NCBI RefSeq assembly: GCF_000745265.1
Contig: NZ_JQNN01000001.1
Coordinates: forward strand, 3,224,001 to 3,288,000
Source: Massilia sp. 9096
GTDB lineage: Bacteria; Pseudomonadota; Gammaproteobacteria; Burkholderiales; Burkholderiaceae_D
Reading direction: 5' to 3'
DNA: 64,000 nucleotides
The position numbers and the translations under genes are program-made. Shown piece by piece: positions 31,263 through 41,018 of the stretch (within the stretch, counting starts at the first letter, position 1; each line of letters starts with the position of its first letter). Below the pieces are notes generated by a model. The model saw only the letters and a program-made list of their open reading frames with translations. It was not told where the DNA came from and ran no database searches.

Positions 31263-32405
31263 TCAATACATGATCTTGCCCTTGCGCGTGATGATGCTCA
31301 GGTCGACGTAATTCGATCCATTGTGATTGCTCGGCGAGAACTGCACCGTGTAGCCGCCCAGGTTGGTCGCCCCCATCGTCTCGAGCGCATGCGTGAAGCC
31401 CTTGCGCGTGACGTCGCCCTTCACATGGCGCAGCCCTTCCACGAACACTTTGGCCGCGATGAAACCCTCCAGGCTGGCGTAATCCGGTTCGCGCCCCGGC
31501 TTGGCCAGGTACAGCTTGCGGTATTCCTTGACCACGGCGATCTTCTCGTCCCACGGCGACGGCATCACCTGCGAAATCATCACGCCGCTGGCGTCCGGGC
31601 CGAGCTCGTCCATCAGCGCCTGGCTGCCGACGAACGACACGTTCCAGAAAAACGGCACGCTGTCGCTGGCCTTGCGCATCGCGCGGATGAAGGCGGCGCT
31701 CGATTTATAGGCCGAGATCATGATCACCGCGTGCGGCTTGGCCGCCTTCATCTTGGCGACCGCGGCGGCGACGTCGACGCTGTTGCGCTCGACCGTCGCG
31801 GTGACGAACACGTCCTGCTTGCGCTTTTTCAGCGCCTGCGTCACGCCCTCGAGCCCGGCCTTGCCGTAGGCGTCGTCCTGGTACAGCACGGCGATCTGCT
31901 TGACCCCGATGGCGTCGAGGTGCTCGACGATCTTTTCGGTTTCGTCGGCGTAGCCATCGCGGATGTTGAAGACGTTGCGGTTGACCGGTTCGCGAAACGT
32001 CTGGGCGCCCGTCATCGGCGCGAAGAACGGCACGTCCCCCTTGTCGACCCAGGCCATGGCCGCGTTCGAGGTCGGGGTGCCGACGTAGCCGAACAGCGCG
32101 AACACCTTGTCCTTGTCGACCAGCTGGCCTGTGTTGGGGCCGGCGCGCGCCGGGTCGTAGCCGTCGTCGACAGTCTTGAGGACGATCTGGCGGCCGTGCA
32201 CGCCGCCGTCGGCGTTGACGGCATCGAAGTAAGCCAGCGCGCCGTCGCGCATCGCCGTGCCGAGTGCGGAGGCCGGCCCCGACAGCGCCGCCGACTGGCC
32301 GATGACGATGCTTTTGTCGCTGACGCCATTCTCGGCCAGCGCCAGCCCGGCCGCCAGGGCCAGGCTCGCGCCCAGGAACATCTTGGTAAAATGTCTGGAT
32401 ACCAT
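31263..32405 (-). CDS. Branched-chain amino acid type ABC transporter substrate-binding protein
   Basis: The product has 380 residues. ATG 32405 (MVSRHFTKMFLGASLALAAG) is chosen over the in-frame GTG at 32414. The signal peptide is cleaved near ALAE. The mature part VIGQSAALSGPASALGTAMR and VNADGGVHGRQI is a Leu/Ile/Val-type periplasmic binding protein (type I fold). No permease or ATPase genes are adjacent, so it is an orphan component, as is often seen in this family. The ligand is unknown. Confidence 0.88.
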   Translation of the reverse strand: MVSRHFTKMFLGASLALAAGLALAENGVSDKSIVIGQSAALSGPASALGTAMRDGALAYFDAVNADGGVHGRQIVLKTVDDGYDPARAGPNTGQLVDKDKVFALFGYVGTPTSNAAMAWVDKGDVPFFAPMTGAQTFREPVNRNVFNIRDGYADETEKIVEHLDAIGVKQIAVLYQDDAYGKAGLEGVTQALKKRKQDVFVTATVERNSVDVAAAVAKMKAAKPHAVIMISAYKSSAAFIRAMRKASDSVPFFWNVSFVGSQALMDELGPDASGVMISQVMPSPWDEKIAVVKEYRKLYLAKPGREPDYASLEGFIAAKVFVEGLRHVKGDVTRKGFTHALETMGATNLGGYTVQFSPSNHNGSNYVDLSIITRKGKIMY

Positions 32406-32556
32406 TGTCGACACCTATTGAAGTGGATCAAAGAGCGGGACAATCTTACTCCAATAGAGTTTCCCTGAGACAATACTTAGCGATACTTTACATTTCCTTT
32501 CAGCGCAGTGTTGTGCAAATGCGGCGCTCGCCCCGTTCGCCAACCCTGCGCCCACC

Positions 32557-33159
32557 ATGCCCCAGACCATTCTCGCCCCCGTCCACCACGAACTGATCAT
32601 CAAGAAAAGCCGTTTCATCGCCTGCGTGCAGCCGATGCCGGACCGCGCCGGCGCGCAAAAGGTGGTGGCCGGGCTGCGCGCCGGGCACCCCGGGGCGAAC
32701 CACGTGTGCTGGGCGCTGCTGGCTGGTGGGCAGTCGGCGGCGGTCGACGATGGCGAGCCGAGCGGCACCGCCGGGCGTCCGATGCTCGACGTGCTGCGCC
32801 ACCAGGACCTGGAAGGCGTGCTGGCGACCGTGGTGCGCTATTTCGGCGGGGTCAAGCTGGGCGCGGGCGGCCTGGTGCGCGCCTACACCGACAGCGTGGC
32901 GCAGGCGCTGCTGGCGGCCGAGAAAGTGGCGATCGTGCGCCAGCGCCACCTGGCCTGCACGGCGCCCTACCCGCTCGAAGGCTTGCTGCGGCGCGAACTG
33001 GACGCGGTCGGCGCCACCCTCGACACGGTCGAGCATGCCCACCAGGTCGGCTTCGCCTTCCACCTGCCCGAGAACAAGGCCGATGCGCTGGTCGAACGCC
33101 TGAACGAGGCCGGGAACGGCCGCATTGCCTGGCGAAAATCGAGCGAGCCCGACGCTTAA
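32557..33159 (+). CDS. YigZ/IMPACT family protein
   Basis: The product has 200 residues. IIKKSRFIACVQPM, then ANHVCWALLAGG, VDDGEPSGTAGRPMLDVLR, then VVRYFGGVKLGAGGLVRAYT is the signature of the UPF0029/IMPACT domain, with the C-terminal DUF1949 ferredoxin-like part after it. Its biochemical role in bacteria is not firmly established; eukaryotic IMPACT affects translation control. ATG 32557 is the conserved start. Confidence 0.93.
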   Translation: MPQTILAPVHHELIIKKSRFIACVQPMPDRAGAQKVVAGLRAGHPGANHVCWALLAGGQSAAVDDGEPSGTAGRPMLDVLRHQDLEGVLATVVRYFGGVKLGAGGLVRAYTDSVAQALLAAEKVAIVRQRHLACTAPYPLEGLLRRELDAVGATLDTVEHAHQVGFAFHLPENKADALVERLNEAGNGRIAWRKSSEPDA

Positions 33160-33347
33160 AAGCTGTTAACGCTATCATCCCGTCCTATACCGGACATCAC
33201 GACTCCAAAGCGGACCGGTCCGATCCGAGTCGCTATAGTGACCGGTCTCCCTCCGCCTTTTCGTGACCCCGCGCGCATGCGTGCACGCAGGGCGGATCCT
33301 TTTTTTGCACGCCAGGCGTGCTCTTTCATTACCTCGAAAAAGAACAC

Positions 33348-34511
33348 ATGATCAAACGAAGCTTGGCGCCGCTCGCGCTCGGCGGTTTCGGCATCGGCAT
33401 GACGGAGTTCGTCATGATGGGCATCCTGCCCGACGTCGCCAACGGCCTGCACATTTCGATCCCGCAAGCGGGTTACCTGATTTCCGCCTATGCCTGCGGC
33501 GTGGTGGTCGGCGCGCCGACCCTGGTCAGCATGCTCGGCCACAAGCCGCCGCGCAGCGTGCTGATCTGGTTCATGCTGATGTTCCTGGTGTTTAACGGCC
33601 TGTCGGCGCTGGCGCCGAATTTCACCAGCCTGCTGCTGCTGCGCTTCCTGGCAGGCTTGCCGCACGGCGCATTTTTTGGCGTCGGCGCCGTGGTCGCCAC
33701 GCGCCTGGCCGAGAAAGGCAGGGAAGCGGCGGCGCTGGCCTCGATGTTTTCCGGCCTGACGATCGCCAACGTGATCGGCGTGCCGGCCGGCACCTGGCTT
33801 GGCCACCACATGAGCTGGCGGATCGTGTTCCTGATCGTCGCCGCGATCGGCCTGGCGACCGTGGTCATGCTGAAAAAGGTCGTGCCCTACATGGCAGGCA
33901 CCCCGGGCGCCGGCCTGCGTGAGGACTTGAAGATCTTCCGCCGCGCGAGCCTGTGGCTGGCGCTGGGCATCACGTCGATCGGCACCGGCGGCTTCTTCGC
34001 CTGGCTGAGCTACATTGCCCCGCTGCTGACCGACGTCACCCAGTTCCACGCCGACATGATCCCGCTGATCATGACCGTGGTCGGGGTCGGCATGACCTTC
34101 GGCGTGAACGTCGGCGGCAAGCTGGCCGACCGCGTGCCGCCGCTGCGCGCGATCCTGATCCTGCTGATGTCGATGGTGTGCCTGCTGTGCCTGAATGCCG
34201 TGCTGGCCGGTTCGCAGGTGGCGATGATGACGCTGGCGTTCCTGATCGGCGCCAATGCGCTGGCGCTGGGCCCGCCGATCCAGATGCTGCTGATCGAGAA
34301 TTCGCGCGAAGCCGAGATGCTCGGCTCCTCGCTGGGTCAATCCGGCTTCAATATCGGGAATGCCCTGGGCGCCTTCCTTGGCGGCATTCCGCTGACCCTG
34401 GGCTATTCTTACGCGTCGCCGCTGTGGGTGGCTGCCGGCCTGGCGCTGTCGGGCGTGGTGCTGGCCACGGCCATGCTGGCCCACGGCAAGAGGTCGGTCG
34501 CGCTGGCCTGA
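33348..34511 (+). CDS. MFS transporter, DHA1/AraJ-like
   Basis: The product has 387 residues with about 12 hydrophobic segments. It begins MIKRSLAPLALGGFGIGMTE and carries PQAGYLISAYACGVVVGAP then RFLAGLPHGAFFGVGAVVAT, typical of DHA1 drug or sugar exporters (AraJ/YdhP group). A GTG at 33318 would add 10 residues without support. A palindrome-rich stretch (ACCGGTC repeats) at 33210-33250 precedes it and may hold an operator. Confidence 0.88.
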   Translation: MIKRSLAPLALGGFGIGMTEFVMMGILPDVANGLHISIPQAGYLISAYACGVVVGAPTLVSMLGHKPPRSVLIWFMLMFLVFNGLSALAPNFTSLLLLRFLAGLPHGAFFGVGAVVATRLAEKGREAAALASMFSGLTIANVIGVPAGTWLGHHMSWRIVFLIVAAIGLATVVMLKKVVPYMAGTPGAGLREDLKIFRRASLWLALGITSIGTGGFFAWLSYIAPLLTDVTQFHADMIPLIMTVVGVGMTFGVNVGGKLADRVPPLRAILILLMSMVCLLCLNAVLAGSQVAMMTLAFLIGANALALGPPIQMLLIENSREAEMLGSSLGQSGFNIGNALGAFLGGIPLTLGYSYASPLWVAAGLALSGVVLATAMLAHGKRSVALA

Positions 34512-34726
34512 CGCGCCTGGCGAGCCGGCGCCGATTTGCGCGGACGCAGCAGGCCGTACGCCAGCGCCACGGCGGCACCCATCAGCGACACACAGCCCGG
34601 CGCCATCACTTTGTCGGGCGCCGCCGCGATGGTCGGGAGCGTGACGATCACGGCGGCGGCGCCGACCGAGGCGACCCCGGCCGCAACCACACTGACGACA
34701 GCAAGAAGGAAGAGACGTCCAGTCAT
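34409..34726 (-). CDS. Doubtful small membrane protein overlapping the MFS gene
   Basis: The 105-residue frame from ATG 34726 begins MTGRLFLLAVVSVVAAGVAS and continues with a second hydrophobic run (CVSLMGAAVALAYGLL). The first 70 residues look like a small two-helix membrane protein, but the last 103 bp lie antisense to the end of the MFS gene. No family is recognised and no clear ribosome binding site is present. AT-rich text upstream (34727-34862) could hold its promoter. Confidence 0.35.
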   Translation of the reverse strand: MTGRLFLLAVVSVVAAGVASVGAAAVIVTLPTIAAAPDKVMAPGCVSLMGAAVALAYGLLRPRKSAPARQARQASATDLLPWASMAVASTTPDSARPAATHSGDA

Positions 34727-34862
34727 AGCTTTTTAGAAATTAAAGATTCGATAGAGCAATATTACATCGAATCGATAAATACAAAAACATTTTCATCAAA
34801 AATTGCCTTAAATATGTCGTTTTTGATGATACTGAACAATCCGAAACTCCAGATACTGCCGA

Positions 34863-35909
34863 TTAAGGCAGGACCTTACGGGCGCGCAGACGCTCCAGGG
34901 CGCCGATCACGGTATCTTCGTTACGCACCGCTTCGGTAAATCCCGCACGACGGATCTTGCCCATGTCCGAGATCATGTCGAACTCGGTATTGAAGATGAA
35001 GTCGCCGAACGGCCACGCCACCAGCTTTTCATAGGCCACGTCCTGCAGGCTGTGCCGCGCGGCTAGCGCCTGCCAGGCATCCTTCATCAGCGGCATCTGC
35101 GCGGCCAGCTTGAACGGCTGCGGGTCGCCCACTTCCATGCCGAAAGTGGCGGCCACGTCGCGCCAGATGCGCTCCCAGCGGAACGGTTCGCCGACCAGGT
35201 TGAAGGCTTCGCCGGCAGCTGCCGGGTCGAGCGCCGCCCACACGCTCGCTCGCGCGAGCCAATCGGCGTCCGTGGTCTGGGCAAAAGCCCCGTTGTAAGT
35301 CTTGGGCGAACCCGGGAAGCGCAGCGGCACCCCGGCCTCACGGCTGAGCGCGGCGAACACGCCCATCACCATCACGATGTTCATCGGGTTGCCGACGATG
35401 TCGCCGACCACCACGTCCGGGCGCAGGATAGCCCACTCGAACTCGCCGGCGGCACTACGGCGGCGCAGCTCGTCTTCCTGCTCGTAATAGAAATTCGGCG
35501 TCAGGTGGCGCGGGTCGTCCTCGTAGAACGGCGCCTTGGCCTGGCCCAGGTGCACGCCATAGACCTTGGCGCCCTGGTACAGCACCACGCGCTGCAGCTT
35601 CGCGCCGGCGGCCTTCAAGCCGTCGAGCAGGTTGCGCAGCATGGCGCCGTTGATCGCCACTTCGTCGGCCAGGTCGCGCCCGCCCTTGAGCGCGGCATAG
35701 AACAGGTGCGTCGTATCAGAGGCCTGGGACAGCGCGGCCTTGGTGGCGTCGGCATCCAGCAGGTCGGCCTTGATGGCCTCGACGCCCTCGACGAAGGTGC
35801 GCGGCAACGCCCTCACCTTCCAGTCGGCGCGGCGATTGAGCTCGCCCACGACGGCGTTGCCGATGATGCCGCTGGCGCCCGCGACCAGCGCCGTATAGTT
35901 GTGATTCAT
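34863..35909 (-). CDS. SDR oxidoreductase, PRISE-like
   Basis: The product has 348 residues. ATG 35909 follows AAAGGAGCG. TALVAGASGIIGNAVVGEL is the NAD(P)-binding motif. VVLYQGAKVYGVHLG and LTPNFYYEQEDEL match the PRISE family (progesterone 5-beta-reductase/iridoid synthase-like), where the NFYY tyrosine and a lysine act in enone reduction. A Tyr-x3-Lys of classical SDRs is replaced by this arrangement. It most likely reduces enones or activated alkenes; the natural substrate is unknown. Confidence 0.82.
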   Translation of the reverse strand: MNHNYTALVAGASGIIGNAVVGELNRRADWKVRALPRTFVEGVEAIKADLLDADATKAALSQASDTTHLFYAALKGGRDLADEVAINGAMLRNLLDGLKAAGAKLQRVVLYQGAKVYGVHLGQAKAPFYEDDPRHLTPNFYYEQEDELRRRSAAGEFEWAILRPDVVVGDIVGNPMNIVMVMGVFAALSREAGVPLRFPGSPKTYNGAFAQTTDADWLARASVWAALDPAAAGEAFNLVGEPFRWERIWRDVAATFGMEVGDPQPFKLAAQMPLMKDAWQALAARHSLQDVAYEKLVAWPFGDFIFNTEFDMISDMGKIRRAGFTEAVRNEDTVIGALERLRARKVLP

Positions 35910-35995
35910 CTTCGCTCCTTTGCAGAATGAAGACGCAAGCTTACACAAAGCGCCATATCGCTGGCGGACGCGGGCGGAATATGCGCGGGACGTGT

Positions 35996-36829
35996 TTACG
36001 CCAGCAGCGCCTGCCCCATCGCACCGGCGATCTCGCCTGCCTCGACGATCATGCGATGCAGGCTGGGTTCGTCGACCAGGTAGTCGAGCGCGCTGTCGCT
36101 GTGGTGCGGCAGCGGCGCCGGGGCCTGGCCCAGCGGCGATGGGATGCCGGCGTACATGTTGGCCAGCAGCAGGGTGTCGAGCAGCGAGGTGGGCGGCATG
36201 TGCAGCCAGCTGTCGCGCAGGTCGAAGATGGCCTCGGCGACGCGCTCCGGCAGGGCCAGCTTGCGCGCCACCTCGCGCGTGACGATGTCTTCGCATTGCT
36301 CGGGCCAGGCGTCCGGATCCGCGTCCAGCAGGCCGGGATACTCGTCGGCGCACGACAGCAGGTAGAAGCCGCCGACCTCGTGGACGATGCCGGCAAACAT
36401 GGCCGTGTCCGGGTTGACGTAGGTGACGCGGCGCGCGAACACCTGGGCCAGCGCAGCCACCTGCACGGTGTGCTCCCACAGCTGGTTGGCCTTGGCGCGC
36501 AGCTGCGCGTCCTGGATGCGGGCGCCGAACTGGCGCACCATCAGCGCGGTCGCCAGCAGCTGCAGGTTGCGGTAGCCGATGCGCATGACGGCCGCGCGCG
36601 CATTCGCGATCGGCTGGCCGCCGCTGAAGGCCGGGCTGTTGGCCAGCGCCACCGTGCGCGCCGCCAGCTGGGGTTCGCCCAGCACCAGCCGGATCGCATC
36701 TTCCAGATGGCAGTCCGGCTCGAGCAGCGCCTGCTGCAGGCGCAATATGGCATTGACGCTGGTGGGAAAACGGATGTCGCCGCGCGCGGCGCGGGCAGCG
36801 ATGTCTCCGTAGGCTTCGAGTCTGTTCAC
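35996..36829 (-). CDS. HDOD-domain signalling protein
   Basis: The product has 277 residues. IRFPTSVNAILRLQQALLEP, then LANSPAFSGGQPIANARAAV, then IGYRNLQLLATALMV and AGIVHEVGGFYLLS follow the HDOD pattern. Such domains are degenerate HD phosphohydrolases that act in signalling scaffolds and motility or virulence control. Here the HD pair reads HEVGG, so hydrolase activity is unlikely. It is a single gene in a short minus-strand unit. Confidence 0.85.
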   Translation of the reverse strand: MNRLEAYGDIAARAARGDIRFPTSVNAILRLQQALLEPDCHLEDAIRLVLGEPQLAARTVALANSPAFSGGQPIANARAAVMRIGYRNLQLLATALMVRQFGARIQDAQLRAKANQLWEHTVQVAALAQVFARRVTYVNPDTAMFAGIVHEVGGFYLLSCADEYPGLLDADPDAWPEQCEDIVTREVARKLALPERVAEAIFDLRDSWLHMPPTSLLDTLLLANMYAGIPSPLGQAPAPLPHHSDSALDYLVDEPSLHRMIVEAGEIAGAMGQALLA

Positions 36830-36904
36830 GGCGGCGATTATACCGCCGCCGCTTTAGCGATTCGACAATTTATATATTTGAAGCAACAACCTGTGGTAGA
36901 TCAG

Positions 36905-36943
36905 CAAAAAATACGGCCGGTGTGCGAAAGCATGCACCGGCCG
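36905..36943 (-). terminator. Terminator upstream of the HDOD gene (minus strand, after the BON gene)
   Basis: CGGCCGGTG (36914-36922) pairs with CACCGGCCG (36935-36943). On the minus strand the stem is followed by TATTTTTTGC, so it terminates the BON-domain gene transcript. Confidence 0.8.
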
Positions 36944-36967
36944 CTTGCGCGGGAACGAAGAACCGGC

Positions 36968-38008
36968 TTATTTCACCTGGATCGCGCTGCGCACGTTGGC
37001 CACGCCATCGACGTTCTTGGCGACCTGCACCGCCTTGTCGGCCTCGTCCTTGTTGTTGACGAAGCCGCTCAGCATCACGACGCCCTTCTCGGTCTCGACG
37101 TGGATGCTGAGCGAATCCATCCTGGTCTCCTTGACCAGGCCGGCCTTGACCTTGGCGGTGATCGCGGTGTCGGCGGCGACCACGCGGGCCTTGGGTGCGG
37201 CGACCGCGGCGGAATTCTCGGTTTTATCGGCGACGGTTGAAGCAGCCTGTTTGGTTTTCTCGACGGCGGTTTGGGCTACTTCCTTGGTCTTCTCAGCAGC
37301 TGTCGCGGCCACGTCCTTCGTTTTCTCGGTGGCGGTCGCGGCAGCGTCGCGGGTCTTTGAAGCGGCAGTCGAGGCGGCGGCGCGGGTGGTGTCGGCGGCG
37401 TTGGCGGCCGCATTGGCGGCGCCGTCGCGCAGCGCCGACGGTTTGGTTTCGATCACGCAGCCGGTCTTGGCGTCGCCGCCGGCTTGCGCGCACTTGTCGA
37501 GGACGCCGGGGCCGGCGCCGGTCGCACCGGCCATGCTGCCGCCGTTGGCGGTGCTGGCGCTGGCGGCGGCGGCGGCGGTTGCAGTGGCGGCGGCGGGCGC
37601 GCGGTCGGCCTTGGCGTCGGCGAGCGCCGCGGTGTGCACCGACTTGGCGTTGTTCAGGCAATTGTCCTTGTCGGCGCCGCTGCTGCCGTCGCACTTGGTC
37701 CTGGCGACGTCGTACTCGGCGTTGGCGACGACCGTGCGCATGCTCTGGCGGCCGGCCGGGGTATTGTAGTAACGCGACAGCGCGTTGGTTTCGGCCTGGA
37801 CGCGCGCCAGCTTGGCCTCGGCCATGCAGACGTTCTTGTCGTTGCCGCTCATGGCCGGACATTTCGTGGCCGCAGCCTGGTAGGCCGCATCGGCTTTTTG
37901 CTTGATGTTGTTGTAGGTGGCCGCGTCGTGATTCAATGCCGCGGTCGGCGCCGCGGCAAAACTGGCGCCAGCCGCCGTTGCGAGTAATGTCGCAATCAGC
38001 GTTTTCAT
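36968..38008 (-). CDS. BON-domain periplasmic protein with LEA-like repeats
   Basis: The product has 346 residues. MKTLIATLLATAAGASFAAA is a signal peptide. Residues 25-130 hold cysteine pairs (KCPAMSGNDKNVC, KCDGSSGADKDNC). Residues about 180-265 are repeats of the type TEKTKDVAATAAEKTKEVAQ, an 11-residue amphipathic pattern like late-embryogenesis-abundant or apolipoprotein helices. The last 75 residues are a BON domain (ITAKVKAGLVKETRMDSLSI ... GVVMLSGFVNNKDEADKAVQ), which binds membranes. It is likely an envelope stress protein. Confidence 0.8.
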   Translation of the reverse strand: MKTLIATLLATAAGASFAAAPTAALNHDAATYNNIKQKADAAYQAAATKCPAMSGNDKNVCMAEAKLARVQAETNALSRYYNTPAGRQSMRTVVANAEYDVARTKCDGSSGADKDNCLNNAKSVHTAALADAKADRAPAAATATAAAAASASTANGGSMAGATGAGPGVLDKCAQAGGDAKTGCVIETKPSALRDGAANAAANAADTTRAAASTAASKTRDAAATATEKTKDVAATAAEKTKEVAQTAVEKTKQAASTVADKTENSAAVAAPKARVVAADTAITAKVKAGLVKETRMDSLSIHVETEKGVVMLSGFVNNKDEADKAVQVAKNVDGVANVRSAIQVK

Positions 38009-38128
38009 GGTCTGTGTCCCTTTGTCAGGTTTGTTTTGATATGCAGATTTAACGCCCGGACTCAGGCAAACTCTGTGCGCCAACGAACACTTGTCGAAAA
38101 AACCATAAAACTTTGACGGTGGCATTGG

Positions 38129-38821
38129 TCACTCATCCGTAACGAGGCCCTGGCGCCACAGCGGCAGCGCGTCTTCGAACGGCCGCTCGGCCTTGCCGAA
38201 GCCGGCGCCATCGCGCGCCAGCCGGACCCAGACGCGGGTGTCGTGGCCGTTGCGCGCAACCGGCTGGTCGCGCCTGACCTTTTCCAGCCAGGCGTAGATG
38301 CGGCCATAGTCTTGGGGATGGCGCCAGCGCGTCCAGGCCAGCGCCACCAGGTCGGCGTAGCCTTCCTCGCGCCGGGTCTGGCGCATGGCCCTGGACATGG
38401 CCAGCACGGCGGGATCGGCCGCGCGCTCTTCCCCGACTTCGACGAAGCCGGCCGGCAGCGCATGCCAGACGCCCTGGGCGTAACGCCAGCAATGGCCGAT
38501 CTCGTGGGCCGCCATCGCCTCGATCAGTTCGCCCTGGGCATCCGGATCGACACCGGACAGGACGCTTTCGGCTTGCGGATTGCCGCGCAGCGACAGCACC
38601 AGCTTGCAGCGGCCGCCATCGAAGCCCATCGCCATCGGCACGTCGTTGGGACCGGTGCGAGGTTGCGCGATGATGTCGATCGGCAGCCGCAAGCTGCGCG
38701 CATACTCGAGGACGGGAGCAGCGGCGCCGATCCAGCGCCACTCCAGCGCGGTCAGCTCGGCGCTGCGAGCCGCCTGGGATAGCGCGCACAGGGCGGCAAG
38801 GGCAAAGAGGGATTTGAACAT
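38129..38821 (-). CDS. Secreted putative zinc metallopeptidase
   Basis: The product has 230 residues. MFKSLFALAALCALSQAARS is a signal peptide. EAMAAHEIGHCWRYAQGV (about 110) contains HEIGH, the HExxH zinc motif of zincins, and EVGEERAADPAVL 20 residues on could give the third ligand. The family is not otherwise recognised. Substrate unknown. It ends 120 bp after the BON gene start and is on the same strand. Confidence 0.6.
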   Translation of the reverse strand: MFKSLFALAALCALSQAARSAELTALEWRWIGAAAPVLEYARSLRLPIDIIAQPRTGPNDVPMAMGFDGGRCKLVLSLRGNPQAESVLSGVDPDAQGELIEAMAAHEIGHCWRYAQGVWHALPAGFVEVGEERAADPAVLAMSRAMRQTRREEGYADLVALAWTRWRHPQDYGRIYAWLEKVRRDQPVARNGHDTRVWVRLARDGAGFGKAERPFEDALPLWRQGLVTDE

Positions 38822-38972
38822 GAAGGGGTTCCCCGATGGATATCTGAAGTGCCTTTCGGCAATTCTATCCCTGGAAAAACCCCTGGAAACGGACTGCGGC
38901 AGCGATATTTCGCTGCCTGTCCAGAACGGCAAACTTGGCAGGAAGGCAGCGCTGGGGCTGCCGAGCCTGCGT

Positions 38973-40700
38973 TCAGAAGGTCTCGAACTCGGTCTCGTCC
39001 ACGGCCGCCATCGCGCGCGCCGGGGCACGCTGGGTGCGCGGGGTGCTCTGCGCCAGGGCCTTGCGCGGCGCCGGGGCGCGGGCTGGCACGCCGGCCCTGG
39101 CCTTGACCGGGGCGCGTGCCGGCGCGGCGGCGCCTTCCAGCTTGAAGATACTGACCAGGCGCGCCAGGTTTTCCGCTTCTTCCTGCAGCGCGGCGGCGGA
39201 AGAGCCGGCCTGGCCGACGAGCGCGGCGTTCTGCTGGGTCGCCTCGTCCATCTGGCCGATCGCGCGATTGACCTGCTCGATGCCGGCGCTCTGCTCCTGG
39301 CTGGCCAGGCTGATCTCGGCCATGATGTCGGTCACGCGTTTGACGCTGGTGACGATCTCCTGCATCGTGCTGCCGGCCTCGTCGACCAGCTTGGCGCCAT
39401 CGTCGACTTTCGCCACCGAGTCGCCGATCAGCGCCTTGATTTCCTTGGCGGCGCCGGCCGAGCGCTGCGCCAGGTTGCGCACTTCGCTCGCCACCACCGC
39501 AAAGCCGCGGCCCTGCTCGCCGGCGCGGGCGGCTTCCACCGCCGCGTTCAGCGCCAGGATGTTGGTCTGGAAGGCGATCCCGTCGATCACGCCGATGATC
39601 TCGGCGATCTGCTTGGACGAATCGTTGATCGACGCCATGGTCTGCACCACCTGCGCCACCACCGCGCCGCCGCGCTGGGCCACTTGCGAGGCCGACTCGG
39701 CCAGCTGGTTGGCCTGGCGCGCATTGTCGGCGTTCTGCTTGACCGTGCCGGTCAGCTCTTCCATCGACGAGGCGGTCTCTTCCAGCGTGCCGGCCTGGCG
39801 CTCGCTGCGCTCGGCCAGGTCGTGGTTGCCGGCCGTGATCTCGGTCGAGGCCTGGGCGATGGTCAGCGTGCCGTTGCGCACCTGGCCGACGATGTTGACC
39901 AGGCTGTCGCGCATGCCCTTCATCGCGAACAGCAGGCTGTCGCGGTCGTTGGCGGCGGTCTGGATCGGGACCGACAGGTCGCCGGCGGCGATGGCGCCGG
40001 CGATGCGCACCGCATAGTCGGGCTGGCCGCCGAGCTGGCGCAACAGGCCGCGGCTGATATAAAAGGCCGCCCCGAGGCCGGCCGCGGCGGCGACCGCCAG
40101 CAGCGCCAGCATCCAGGCAAAGAACGTGCCGGACAGCTTGCGCGCGTTGGCGGCGGCTTCGTTGTTGAGTTTTTCTTCCAGGTCGATCAGCGCGTTGACG
40201 CTGGCCAGCCAATCGACGAAGGCCGGCGCGGCCTGCGTGGCGACCAGCTCGGCCGCTTCCGGCACCTTGTCGGCCTGGCGCAGCTCGATCAGCTTGGCGA
40301 TCAGCGGCTGGGTGCGCTGCTCGACTTCCTTGATGCGCGCCAGGTCCTGCTTTTCTTCGCTCGAAACACTGGCGCCTGCAGCAAAGAGCGCGTCCAGCGG
40401 TCCCGCGGATTTCTGGTAGTTCTCGTCGAGCTTGTGGATCAGGTCGATCTTCGGCTTGGCGGCGTCGACGCTGGTGGCCAGCACCACGTCGCGAACCGCG
40501 ATCGCGCGGTCGTGGACGCTGCCGCGGAAATTAATCGCGTAGCGTTGTTTGACGCTGTTGACGTCGTTGATACGTGTGAGGATTTCGTCGATCTGACCGA
40601 CGCGGTGAATGGCCAAGCCCGCCAGTACGGTCATGAGGCCCAGCACGCCGCCAAAGCCAAAGGCCAGGCGCTTGCCAATGGTGAGTCCAGAAGTGGTCAT
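38973..40700 (-). CDS. Methyl-accepting chemotaxis protein
   Basis: The product has 575 residues. ATG 40700 (MTTSGLTIGKRLAFGFGGVL) starts a membrane anchor. A periplasmic four-helix-bundle sensor (about 35-185), a second membrane segment (TFFAWMLALLAVAAAAGLGA) and a HAMP-like stretch follow. The signalling hairpin has the conserved FAVVASEVRNLAQRSAGAAK and GVIDGIAFQTNILALNAAVE. The protein ends ETEFETF, a variant of the NWETF-type pentapeptide that tethers CheR/CheB. It couples a ligand to CheA-controlled motility. Confidence 0.95.
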   Translation of the reverse strand: MTTSGLTIGKRLAFGFGGVLGLMTVLAGLAIHRVGQIDEILTRINDVNSVKQRYAINFRGSVHDRAIAVRDVVLATSVDAAKPKIDLIHKLDENYQKSAGPLDALFAAGASVSSEEKQDLARIKEVEQRTQPLIAKLIELRQADKVPEAAELVATQAAPAFVDWLASVNALIDLEEKLNNEAAANARKLSGTFFAWMLALLAVAAAAGLGAAFYISRGLLRQLGGQPDYAVRIAGAIAAGDLSVPIQTAANDRDSLLFAMKGMRDSLVNIVGQVRNGTLTIAQASTEITAGNHDLAERSERQAGTLEETASSMEELTGTVKQNADNARQANQLAESASQVAQRGGAVVAQVVQTMASINDSSKQIAEIIGVIDGIAFQTNILALNAAVEAARAGEQGRGFAVVASEVRNLAQRSAGAAKEIKALIGDSVAKVDDGAKLVDEAGSTMQEIVTSVKRVTDIMAEISLASQEQSAGIEQVNRAIGQMDEATQQNAALVGQAGSSAAALQEEAENLARLVSIFKLEGAAAPARAPVKARAGVPARAPAPRKALAQSTPRTQRAPARAMAAVDETEFETF

Positions 40701-41018
40701 TGTGTTAGCCGAGGAAGAAAATTCCGGAGTGAGCGATCCGGGCGCGTTGCCCTCTGTAAATTTCCTTAAGGCAACTAAATCGACTATATCACACAATTCC
40801 ACACGGCAATTTGAGCTTACTTGCTGCGACGGCTTGCATCTACGAAGATTCCGTCAGAACAGTCTTACAGCCCAAGTATTTATCGCCCTCGAGCGATCTC
40901 AGCGCAAAATATTCTTTTGCGCTCTACGGACAACGCTGAATAAAGCATTAAATTTGACGATATTGAGTGCAGAGTGCCGCATCTGCTGGGATTGAGTAGG
41001 ACTTGTTGTACAGACACA

